A stretch of 64,000 bases of DNA from Pseudoselenomonas ruminantium (GTDB lineage: Bacteria > Bacillota > Negativicutes > Selenomonadales > Selenomonadaceae), in contig NZ_FNJQ01000002.1 in NCBI RefSeq assembly GCF_900104055.1, positions 113,122 to 177,121 on the forward strand, in the 5' to 3' direction. Positions 24,598-30,934 of this stretch are shown one piece after another. The position numbers were made by a program, and so were the translations under genes. The notes beneath the pieces are model-generated. The model searched no databases and had not been told where the DNA came from. It worked only from the letters and a program-made list of their open reading frames with translations. Numbering within the stretch: the stretch's first letter is position 1; every line of letters begins with the position of its first letter.

Positions 24598-25208
24598 TGA
24601 AGGTTATTGACATTAGCGCATGGCAGGAGAATGTGGACTGGCAGGCCGTCAAAGACGCAGGCATTGAGGGCGTTATTCTCAAGCTCGGCGAACATTCCAA
24701 CCTTGATGAAATGTTCGTAGACCATGTGAATAAAGCAGTAGAATACGGCATTAAGTTTGGCGTATATTATTTCGCTCATGCTTGCACGTATGACGAGGCC
24801 GTGGACGAGGCCGATCAGGTAGCGGCATGGCTGGAAGAATATCTTCGGGGCGAAACCCCGGAGCTGGGGATTTGGTACGACGCAGAAAGCAAGCGTATGC
24901 TGAACGGCGATGTTACCGAATGTTGCCGGGCCTTTATCAACCGCCTTACGGATTATGGCCACCAGTACAACGGCGTTTATTCGTCTTGGAGCTGGTTCAG
25001 CGCAGAAGGTTCGCATTATATCCGTATCGAGGATTTGCCGGATTACACCCCGTATTGGGTAGCCAACTATGGCAACGGCAACACGTTTGAGGCGGCCAGC
25101 CGGGATTACCTCAAAGAGGAATACCCGAACAACATCATTCGTATGCACCAGTTTACGGATAATCTTGCAGGATTCGGATTTGACGCAAACATCTATTACG
25201 ATGATTGA
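24594..25208 (+). CDS. Endolysin, GH25 (Chalaropsis-type) lysozyme
   Basis: 204 residues, a single catalytic domain without wall-binding repeats. GH25 signature: VIDISAWQ at the first strand (Asp catalytic region), EGVILKLGE, FGVYYFAHA, then LGIWYDAES with the D-x-E catalytic pair near residues 94-96. The C-terminal part ends with MHQFTDNLAGFGFDANIYY. It cleaves N-acetylmuramyl links at the end of infection. A thin-walled Gram-negative host fits the absence of a binding domain. Start at ATG 24594 or 24597. Confidence 0.9.
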   Translation: MMKVIDISAWQENVDWQAVKDAGIEGVILKLGEHSNLDEMFVDHVNKAVEYGIKFGVYYFAHACTYDEAVDEADQVAAWLEEYLRGETPELGIWYDAESKRMLNGDVTECCRAFINRLTDYGHQYNGVYSSWSWFSAEGSHYIRIEDLPDYTPYWVANYGNGNTFEAASRDYLKEEYPNNIIRMHQFTDNLAGFGFDANIYYDD

Positions 25209-25258
25209 GTTGAGTTAAAAGTTAATTGAATTAAAAACGAGTTAGGGAGGAATTAAAC

Positions 25259-25585
25259 ATGACTATTGAGGAAATTAAGAACGAGATTGTAACCCACATC
25301 GACGAGTTTATCACGCCTGAAATGAAGGCCGAAGGTGTTAAGTTTCTGCGGAACGAAGTTCTCCCCTATGTCAAGGAAGTATTGCAGACTGCCCTCGGAA
25401 AGGTAGAGAAACAGGCGGCCGACGAGAAAGGCTGGTGCTATTTCCGGGATAAGTATTTCTATCCGAACTTTTCCCGTGTCATGCTTTATGCAGTTGACAA
25501 GGTCCTCGGCAAGATGGAAGCGGCGGCCACCGCTGAATTGACGAAAGGAAGTGACGCTCCGGCTCAGCAGTCGGGGCAGGAGTAA
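25259..25585 (+). CDS. Small helical phage protein, unknown
   Basis: 108 residues, GGGAGG upstream. Helical, acidic N-terminus (IEEIKNEIVTHIDEF), then a Tyr/Phe-rich middle (KGWCYFRDKYFYPNFSRVMLYAVDKVLG) and a low-complexity Ala/Ser/Gln tail. It lies between endolysin and the spanin-like frames, followed by a terminator-like hairpin. No transmembrane segment. Function unknown. Confidence 0.6.
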   Translation: MTIEEIKNEIVTHIDEFITPEMKAEGVKFLRNEVLPYVKEVLQTALGKVEKQAADEKGWCYFRDKYFYPNFSRVMLYAVDKVLGKMEAAATAELTKGSDAPAQQSGQE

Positions 25586-25598
25586 GTCGGAATGATGG

Positions 25599-25631
25599 GG
25601 CTGGGGATTTGCATTTCCCCGGCCTTTGTTG
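25599..25631 (+). terminator. Terminator-like hairpin before spanin-like genes
   Basis: Nine-base-pair stem (25599-25607 with 25616-25624, one T-G pair) with an 8-base loop, followed by TTTGTTGT. The T-tract is weak, and transcription must read on for the spanin-like frames, so it may act as an attenuator. Confidence 0.45.
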
Positions 25632-25650
25632 TATCTGGGAGGAAGGTGTG

Positions 25651-26034
25651 ATGATGAATGCGGCGGATATTTTGTTTACTGTTATTCTCAGTATTATTGC
25701 TTTTGCCGGTGGCTGGTTCCTGCAAAGATTCTTCAACCACGACGACGTACACGATAACGGCGGAACAGCTCAGCAGGTTAGAGACGAACTTGACAGCGTT
25801 GAAGCAGGACAACGAGAAGCTCAGGACGCTATACAATCAGTCACAGCAGGACTTGACGATAGCGAAAGAGCAGTCGGAGACATTGCAGAAACAGGTGGCC
25901 AGCTTACAGAGTCAATTAGCAACGCTCAAAGCTCAATCGCAGAAGGCCAACAGCTCATTGACGACAGCGGGCGAAGGATTGCAGAATGTGAAAACATTAT
26001 ACGAGAAGTCAGAGAGGGAGCACATAAGGACTGA
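25651..26034 (+). CDS. Inner-membrane spanin-like protein (outer frame)
   Basis: 127 residues from ATG 25651 after GGGAGGAAGG. N-terminal transmembrane helix (ADILFTVILSIIAFAGGWFL), a basic/acidic turn, then a long hydrophilic helical part with SVEAGQREAQDAIQSVTAGLDDSERAVG-like heptads and a C-terminal CENIIREVREG. Topology is that of an i-spanin: one anchor, periplasmic coil. It shares nearly its whole length with another frame starting seven bases later. A Gram-negative host phage needs spanins to fuse inner and outer membranes, and this is the right place. Confidence 0.55.
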   Translation: MMNAADILFTVILSIIAFAGGWFLQRFFNHDDVHDNGGTAQQVRDELDSVEAGQREAQDAIQSVTAGLDDSERAVGDIAETGGQLTESISNAQSSIAEGQQLIDDSGRRIAECENIIREVREGAHKD

Positions 26035-26107
26035 AAAGCGGCTACGAACACAGCGGAACGCTTGGGAGCTTGTGGCCGGGGGCCTCCTTCTTTATCTTGC
26101 ATTTTGA
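25658..26107 (+). CDS. Spanin-like coiled-coil protein with signal peptide (overlapping frame)
   Basis: 149 residues in another frame over the same bases. Signal peptide RRIFCLLLFSVLLLLPVAGSC, with a Cys that could be lipidated (weak lipobox AGSC). A long coiled coil follows (EQLSRLETNLTALKQDNEKL and onward in clean heptads), then a short hydrophobic C-terminus (WELVAGGLLLYLAF). The heptads and Lys/Gln composition mark it as a real protein, probably the better supported of the two frames. The pair resembles Rz/Rz1 overlap, where the lipoprotein partner is read in another frame. Both may use one ribosome site. Confidence 0.65.
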   Translation: MRRIFCLLLFSVLLLLPVAGSCKDSSTTTTYTITAEQLSRLETNLTALKQDNEKLRTLYNQSQQDLTIAKEQSETLQKQVASLQSQLATLKAQSQKANSSLTTAGEGLQNVKTLYEKSEREHIRTEKRLRTQRNAWELVAGGLLLYLAF

Positions 26108-26112
26108 CTACG

Positions 26113-26150
26113 GCGGGCGAGGATCTATTCCTTGCCCGCTTTTTGTGTTT
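26113..26150 (+). terminator. Rho-independent terminator ending the late operon
   Basis: Ten-base-pair stem (26113-26122 with 26130-26139, one G-T pair), loop ATCTATT, then TTTTTGTGTTTT. It lies right after the spanin-like frames and closes the structural/lysis transcription unit. Confidence 0.85.
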
Positions 26151-26161
26151 TGCATAAAAAT

Positions 26162-26196
26162 ATAGTAAACCTGTAAAATACTTATGATTTTACTAT
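26162..26196 (+). promoter_or_regulatory. Nested inverted repeats, possible operator
   Basis: ATAGTAAA (26162-26169) pairs with TTTACTAT (26189-26196), and inside it GTAAAAT (26173-26179) pairs with ATTTTAC (26187-26193). The repeats end nine bases before a strong promoter, a good place for a regulator. Confidence 0.4.
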
Positions 26197-26204
26197 TTTT
26201 ATGC

Positions 26205-26233
26205 TTTACATTTAATTATTGCAGGTATATAAT
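26205..26233 (+). promoter_or_regulatory. Strong sigma-70-type promoter for accessory genes
   Basis: TTTACA (26205-26210), 17-base spacer, TATAAT (26228-26233), in AT-rich DNA right after the late terminator and 57 bases before the next gene. It separates the accessory genes from the late operon, so they can be expressed in the lysogen. Confidence 0.8.
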
Positions 26234-26290
26234 TGAATCAAGATAAAGGACAAGTTCACAGTAGATGGACAAATAAAGGAGGAGACCACC

Positions 26291-26725
26291 ATGAAGCGCG
26301 TTTGTTACGAAGAATACACCCGGATCTTTAGAGAGTTCGTAAGAACTCACGGCGAATACACCGAACGTTCCGAGCACGAGTACAGCACCACCTACAAGAC
26401 TCTCGGTTTCAAAGATGGGGCCGTATGGTACGAATACACCCGCGACAACAATGGTCGCACCGAGTTTTGGAACACCGAGGACAGTGAAAGCCGCTACATC
26501 GACGAAAAGGGAAGCGGCGAATGGGTTAAGTTGGGTATGCGGTACAACCTCAACGAGACTTATTCAGCGAGCTATCGTTTCGCACAGTTCTTTATTTCAA
26601 GCACCGGGCAGTACATGAAAGTTTGGTTGTCAAGCAACTGGAACTCCAGCTACGACAAAACCGAATACTACTTCATGGGAAACATCGACGAACCCTTTAG
26701 CGTCATTGACCATTATGTAAAATAA
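26291..26725 (+). CDS. Accessory prophage protein, unknown
   Basis: 144 residues, AAAGGAGGAG upstream. Rich in Tyr, Ser, Glu and Arg, with many short polar strands (YEYTRDNNGRTEFWNTEDSES) and no hydrophobic segment. First gene after its own promoter, outside the late operon, therefore a candidate moron expressed in the lysogen. I do not recognise a family. Confidence 0.6.
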   Translation: MKRVCYEEYTRIFREFVRTHGEYTERSEHEYSTTYKTLGFKDGAVWYEYTRDNNGRTEFWNTEDSESRYIDEKGSGEWVKLGMRYNLNETYSASYRFAQFFISSTGQYMKVWLSSNWNSSYDKTEYYFMGNIDEPFSVIDHYVK

Positions 26726-26739
26726 AGGAGGCACACATC

Positions 26740-26973
26740 ATGGAATACTTACGGATTGAAGCACAAAGACAGGCCTACGGCCCTGACGACCTTAAGCGCA
26801 AGACTATGACCGTAGGGGAGCTTAAGAGACTTCTCGAAGATTTCGACGAAGATTTACCTGTCATTCTCTCACACGACAACGGGTACACCTACGGAAGCAT
26901 TTCCGACGACGGCATTTCCGAAGATTACTACGCTGACGAAGTTGAGGATTCCTACGGCGAAGGAAGTGAATGA
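26740..26973 (+). CDS. Small acidic prophage protein, unknown
   Basis: 77 residues, AAAGGAGG upstream. The motif TVGELKRLLEDFDEDLPVIL is common in small mobile-element proteins of unknown role; the C-terminus is a run of Asp/Glu/Tyr/Ser. Strong acidity is compatible with a DNA-mimic or inhibitor, but nothing here proves it. Coupled to the next frame by ATGA. Confidence 0.6.
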   Translation: MEYLRIEAQRQAYGPDDLKRKTMTVGELKRLLEDFDEDLPVILSHDNGYTYGSISDDGISEDYYADEVEDSYGEGSE

Positions 26974-27059
26974 GTCGAAACAGGGCTTCGGCCTTGTCTG
27001 CCGGGATTGACCGCCCGGTACTGATGAGACAGGTTTTTATGAGAAGGAGGATTCAATTT

Positions 27060-27857
27060 ATGAACGCTTACGAAGAAAAGATTGAACGTCGCCGGGAATA
27101 CTACGAGAGGAAGGCGGCAGAGGCCACCGCGGCCAGCAAGGCTGAATTCCAGTCCTTCCGCAGTATGGCAGAGGTTATCCCGATGGGCCAGCCGATCTTA
27201 GTTGGACACCACAGCGAGCGCGGGGACAGGGCCTACCGGGGGCGCATGGAACGTCACATGGAAAAGAGCGTACAGCTCAACGACAAGGCCGAATATTATC
27301 GGCAGAAAGCAGAGGCAGTCGGCACAGGCGGCATTAGCGGTTACGATCCGGACGCTATCGCGAAGCTAGAAGAAAAGCTGGAAGGGCTTAAGGCCAGTCA
27401 GGAAAAGGCAAAGGCGGCAAACAAAGCCCTCCGGCTAAAGGACACCACAAAGGGAGATGAACGCCTCCGGGAACAGGGTTACACCGATGAAGAAATTAAG
27501 AAGCTCCGCACCCCGGATTGCTTCGGGTGTATCGGTTACGCACCTTATGTACTTTCTAACAATAACGCGAATATTCGCCGGATCGAAAAGCGTATTGAGC
27601 AGTTGAAGGCGGCGAAGGAGCACGAAGGAGAGGAAAAGGAAACTGACCTGTATAAATATTCGATTGAGGAAGGCAGGGTACAGTTCGTATTTGACGGAAA
27701 GCCGGAGCCAGCCGTCAGAAACATTCTCAAAGGCAACCACTTCAAATGGAGCCCGTCACGCGGCGCGTGGGTACGGCAGGCAACAGCCAACGGCAGATAC
27801 GCGGCAAAGTGCGTTATGAAGGAATTGGACGAAATGGAGGCATTTGACAATGAGTGA
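27060..27857 (+). CDS. DUF3560 domain protein
   Basis: 265 residues from ATG 27060, chosen for its AAGGAGG site; an in-frame ATG at 26970 overlaps the previous stop and would add 30 residues. The N-terminal part is the DUF3560 pattern: EEKIERRREYYERKAA, PILVGHHSERGDRAYRGRM, then a helical stretch. After a KLRTPDCFGCIGY knot comes a coiled coil, and a C-terminal domain (FKWSPSRGAWVRQATANGRYAA) typical of the same proteins. Common in phages and plasmids; role unknown. Confidence 0.75.
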   Translation: MNAYEEKIERRREYYERKAAEATAASKAEFQSFRSMAEVIPMGQPILVGHHSERGDRAYRGRMERHMEKSVQLNDKAEYYRQKAEAVGTGGISGYDPDAIAKLEEKLEGLKASQEKAKAANKALRLKDTTKGDERLREQGYTDEEIKKLRTPDCFGCIGYAPYVLSNNNANIRRIEKRIEQLKAAKEHEGEEKETDLYKYSIEEGRVQFVFDGKPEPAVRNILKGNHFKWSPSRGAWVRQATANGRYAAKCVMKELDEMEAFDNE

Positions 27858-28185
27858 GAAGGAATTTAAGCCCTTTAGCGGGTGGCACGAATTTGCAGAG
27901 GCGACCGGGAAACGTGGTTACGAAGATTATGCGAAGCCGAACGACGAAGTTGACCGGGAAACCTACGACCACTTTCTGAATATCCTGCCGCCCGCCACTA
28001 TGGGCCGGGGATATTTTCAGGTAGGGGAAGCCTATGACAGCGTTGAGATTGATGGCAAGTGGAGACAGACCTACATGACGTTCTTGAAGGAGGGGGACAA
28101 GTATTATTTTCTTGGGGACTTGCCAGCCGGGTACATTCGGGAGCCTAGCGGGAAGGTTCACAGATTCAGAGGCCATTTGATATAA
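27850..28185 (+). CDS. Small accessory prophage protein, unknown
   Basis: 111 residues from ATG 27850, overlapping the previous gene by eight bases. Aromatic and acidic, with FSGWHEFAEATGKRGYEDYAKPNDEVDRETYDHFLNILPP and a beta end YYFLGDLPAGYIREPSGKVHRF. It lies inside a string of coupled accessory genes. No family assigned. Confidence 0.6.
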   Translation: MSEKEFKPFSGWHEFAEATGKRGYEDYAKPNDEVDRETYDHFLNILPPATMGRGYFQVGEAYDSVEIDGKWRQTYMTFLKEGDKYYFLGDLPAGYIREPSGKVHRFRGHLI

Positions 28186-28216
28186 TACGGGTAGAACCAT
28201 CTAAGGGGGCAACGAT

Positions 28217-28435
28217 ATGACAGAAACAAAAGAACAGCCAAAAGGAAAGCGGGGGCGGCCTAGAGTCGCCCCGGAGGATAGGAACTGGCGGGAAGGCCAT
28301 CAGATAAAAGCCTATCCACACGAATACGAGATTATCAAGCGTTTTATCCTTCTCGTAAGGAAGCACCCGGAACGTTGCGAGAAGGTTTTGGAGATCTTGG
28401 AAAGCTGGGAGGAAGGAGGCAAGGAGGAATGGTAG
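28217..28435 (+). CDS. Small basic protein with AT-hook-like motif
   Basis: 72 residues, AAGGGGG upstream. N-terminal KGKRGRPR is an AT-hook-like minor-groove binding motif. The rest is helical and ends in Glu/Gly/Lys. Possibly a DNA-binding regulator of the accessory genes. Its end overlaps the following zinc-ribbon frame by seven bases. Confidence 0.55.
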   Translation: MTETKEQPKGKRGRPRVAPEDRNWREGHQIKAYPHEYEIIKRFILLVRKHPERCEKVLEILESWEEGGKEEW

Positions 28436-28631
28436 TAAAAGTAAAAAGGGCGTGCCCCTTTTGCGGGGAAATGGAAGTCGAAGTTTACGAACACCATGCC
28501 GAAGTGGCAGGATTGAAGTATGCGGCTTTTATCCCGAATGTACAGTTTGCGGGTGCAGGCTGAATTATTACAGAAGCAAGAAAGCCGCTATTGCCGCATG
28601 GGATAGGAGGGCAGACGATGGAACCGATTAA
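28429..28631 (+). pseudogene. Lar-like zinc-ribbon gene broken by a frameshift
   Basis: The frame from ATG 28429 gives VKVKRACPFCGEMEVEVYEHH, the first CxxC knuckle of the Lar (restriction alleviation) family, but stops at 28561-28563. The next frame (starting near 28536) carries the missing half: ECTVCGCR with the second knuckle, then the family ending SKKAAIAAWDRR, and stops at 28629-28631. Rejoining the frames near 28500-28536 rebuilds a full protein. Either a true frameshift mutation or a sequence error. Confidence 0.6.
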
Positions 28632-28824
28632 GCATTGCCCTTTCTGCGGAAAGACAAGCATTAAGACCATGAAGAAAAGGAGCAAACAGCCGGGAAAGTA
28701 TTCAGTATATGCCCGGTGCAAGATTTGCTACAGCCGGGGGCCATACGCACTTCTTGAAGAAGGAGAGTACACCCCGGAGCAGGAAAAGGAAGTCGCAATT
28801 ACAATGTGGAACACAAGAGCCTAG
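28618..28824 (+). CDS. Lar-family zinc-ribbon protein
   Basis: 68 residues from ATG 28618 with AGGAGGG upstream. Two knuckles, CPFC near residue 7 and CKIC near residue 36, followed by EKEVAITMWNTRA, the standard Lar ending with a helix and W-N. In its best known member, Rac-prophage Lar, the role is to ease type I restriction. Last gene of the prophage; stops about 20 bases before the host sequence resumes. Confidence 0.75.
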   Translation: MEPIKHCPFCGKTSIKTMKKRSKQPGKYSVYARCKICYSRGPYALLEEGEYTPEQEKEVAITMWNTRA

Positions 28825-28850
28825 AGAAGTTCTTTCAATCGCTAACCGCT
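28825..28850 (+). other. Right prophage end (attR region) inside comM
   Basis: The Lar-like gene stops at 28824, and from 28846 the sequence is in frame with a ComM coding region (P-L-E-D-R-Q-I-T-I-S-R-A-H). The junction therefore lies between these points or just after. The left copy is outside the window, so the core cannot be defined; CCGCTGGAAGACCGG at 28846 is likely part of it. Confidence 0.65.
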
Positions 28851-29415
28851 GGAAGACCGGCAGATCACGATTTCCCGGGCGCATGCGACGATGACCTTTC
28901 CCTCCAGTTTCATCCTGATAGCTGCGGCCAATCCTTGTCCCTGCGGCTATGCGGGTTCGCCGGACAAGCAATGCAGCTGCACTCCCTATGAGATCAAGCG
29001 CTATACGCAGAAGATATCCGGCCCGCTGCTGGACCGGATTGACATCCATATCCGCGTGCCGCAGGTGAAGTATGAGGATTTGTCCGCGACCAGGCGCGCC
29101 GAGTCCTCAGCCCAGATCCGCCAGCGGGTGGTGGCAGCCAGGCAGGTACAACAGGAGCGTCTGCAGACATATCATTTGTTCTGCAATGCCCAGATGAACC
29201 ATGCACTGCTGCAGAAGCTTTGTGTCTTGGAACCACGGGCGCGGCAGCTGCTGGAGCAGGCTTTCAAGAATCTGAACCTGTCGGCCCGCTCTTATGACCG
29301 CATCATCAAGGTGGCGCGGACGATTGCGGATCTGGCCGGGGCAAAGGATATCGAAGCCGTTCATGTGGGCGAGGCGATACAGCTGCGCAATGATATGGGG
29401 CAGTTTGGTGAATAA
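28846..29415 (+). pseudogene. comM: 3' fragment of ComM/YifB-family Mg-chelatase-like ATPase gene
   Basis: 190 codons of the C-terminal end: PLEDRQITISRAHATMTFPSSF, then LIAAANPCPCGY with the conserved Cys knot (CPCG...CSC), PLLDRIDIHIRVP and the C-terminal helical domain ending LNLSARSYDRIIKVARTIADL. Intact ComM proteins are about 500 residues, so about 60% is missing; a stop (TAA 28843-28845) precedes. The prophage replaces the 5' part, which should lie left of the prophage. ComM acts as a branch-migration motor in natural transformation. An internal ATG (28891) could give a useless 174-residue peptide. Confidence 0.85.
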
Positions 29416-29452
29416 AATTCTATGCTTTGGTGTATAAAAATACAAAAAAGAC

Positions 29453-29481
29453 GTGACAAAGACATGTTTTCTGTGTACAAT
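29453..29481 (+). promoter_or_regulatory. Promoter for YjiH-type gene
   Basis: GTGACA (29453-29458), 17-base spacer, TACAAT (29476-29481), 58 bases before the gene start, in AT-rich DNA after the comM stop. Confidence 0.55.
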
Positions 29482-29539
29482 AGATGTTGCTGTAAATTTA
29501 TGCAGTAATATTGCATTAACATTAAAGTGAGGAAGATAT

Positions 29540-30856
29540 ATGACATGGATTAAGTTTGTGGCCGGTGCCCTGTTTGGCATGGGCATGTTCCTGTTTCCCG
29601 TAGGCGGCGGTGAAGGTTTTTCGACGCCGGTGGGTGTGCTGACGGAATGGCTGGAAAAGCTCATCACGGCCAACGTACCCTGGTTCCTGTATCTGCTCGT
29701 GACGCTTTCGGCTTTGGGCGCGCTGGTCAGCCGCTTCTATCTGCCGGATTTTGTGGCGAAGCGTTCCTGGCTGGCCGGGCTGTTCACGATTTCCTGGCCG
29801 TATCTCTTGACACGGCTCGTGGCGCTCTTTGTCGTCATCTGCGTGGGCGCTGAAGTGGGGCCGGAATGCGTGCGCAGTGCGGATGTGGGCGGCAGTATGG
29901 TCGGACTGTCCCAGACATTGGTGGCCCTGGCCTTTTCGCTGAGTTTCGTACTGCCCTTCCTGACGGATACGGGCATTATGGAATTTACTGGCGTTCTGCT
30001 CAAACCGTTGATCCGTCCGCTGTTCCATGTGCCGGGGCGGGCCTCTGTTGACCTGATTGCCTCGTGGCTGGCCTCTTCCAATACGGCGGTACTCATCACG
30101 GCCGGGCAGTATAACAGCGGTTACTACAGCCGCCGGGAAGCGGCCACGATCATGACGAACTTTTCCCTCGTGTCGATTCCCTTCTGTATGGTGGTGGCCG
30201 GGACGCTCCATGTGAGCAATCTTTTCCCGCTGCTTTATCTGACCGTTACAGCAGTCGGACTGCTGCTGGCGGTTCTCTGCGTGCGCATTGCGCCGCTGGC
30301 CACGGTCGCGGAGGATTATCGCGGTGAGCCGCAGCTCAAGGAAGAAGTGCCGCAGGGTTCATCGCTTTTCAGCTGGGCCATTGCGGCAGCGCTGGAGCGG
30401 GCGGACAAGTTCCGGTTGTCACTGGCCGTGAAGGTCGGTCTGGAAATGGCCGTGGGCATCCTCTTTGACCTGATTCCCATCGTGATTGCCTGGGGGACCA
30501 TTGGTACATTGCTCGTCAATGAGACGCCGGTCTTCCAGTGGATTGCCAATCCTATGGGCCTCTATATGTGGGCTATCGGCATTCCCGATGCTTTCACGCT
30601 GGCACCGGCAACGCTCGTGGGTTTCATCGATATGTTTATCCCTGCCCTGATTACGAATGCGGAGGCGCCGGAGAATATCCGCTTCTTCATCTCGGCTTTA
30701 TCGCTGGTACAGATTATCTATCTGACCGAGGTGGGCAGCATCATTGTCAAGAGTGATGTCGGTCTGGATGTGAAGCGTCTGTTTGTGGTATTCCTGGAAC
30801 GTACCTTGGTGGCCATTCCGCTTTTGTGGATGGTGACGAAATTTTTTGTCGGCTGA
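29540..30856 (+). CDS. YjiH-family membrane protein with nucleoside-recognition (Gate) domains
   Basis: 438 residues, about ten hydrophobic segments. Opens KFVAGALFGMGMFLFPV, then LVTLSALGALVSRFYLP. Gate-type stretches include TDTGIMEFTGVLLKPLIRPLFHVPG, SSNTAVLITAGQYNSGYYSRREAATIMTNFS and, near the end, GFIDMFIPALITN and YLTEVGSIIVKSDVGLDV. These are the conserved blocks of YjiH. Substrate is not known; nucleoside or ion transport is suggested by the Gate fold. It has its own promoter and a GAGGAAG site. Confidence 0.85.
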   Translation: MTWIKFVAGALFGMGMFLFPVGGGEGFSTPVGVLTEWLEKLITANVPWFLYLLVTLSALGALVSRFYLPDFVAKRSWLAGLFTISWPYLLTRLVALFVVICVGAEVGPECVRSADVGGSMVGLSQTLVALAFSLSFVLPFLTDTGIMEFTGVLLKPLIRPLFHVPGRASVDLIASWLASSNTAVLITAGQYNSGYYSRREAATIMTNFSLVSIPFCMVVAGTLHVSNLFPLLYLTVTAVGLLLAVLCVRIAPLATVAEDYRGEPQLKEEVPQGSSLFSWAIAAALERADKFRLSLAVKVGLEMAVGILFDLIPIVIAWGTIGTLLVNETPVFQWIANPMGLYMWAIGIPDAFTLAPATLVGFIDMFIPALITNAEAPENIRFFISALSLVQIIYLTEVGSIIVKSDVGLDVKRLFVVFLERTLVAIPLLWMVTKFFVG

Positions 30857-30934
30857 CAATATCAAAGAAGGAAAAAATCTGCTCCTTACAGAATTATAGG
30901 GTAATGGATTTAAGCATTACTGGAGGGAGCGCTG

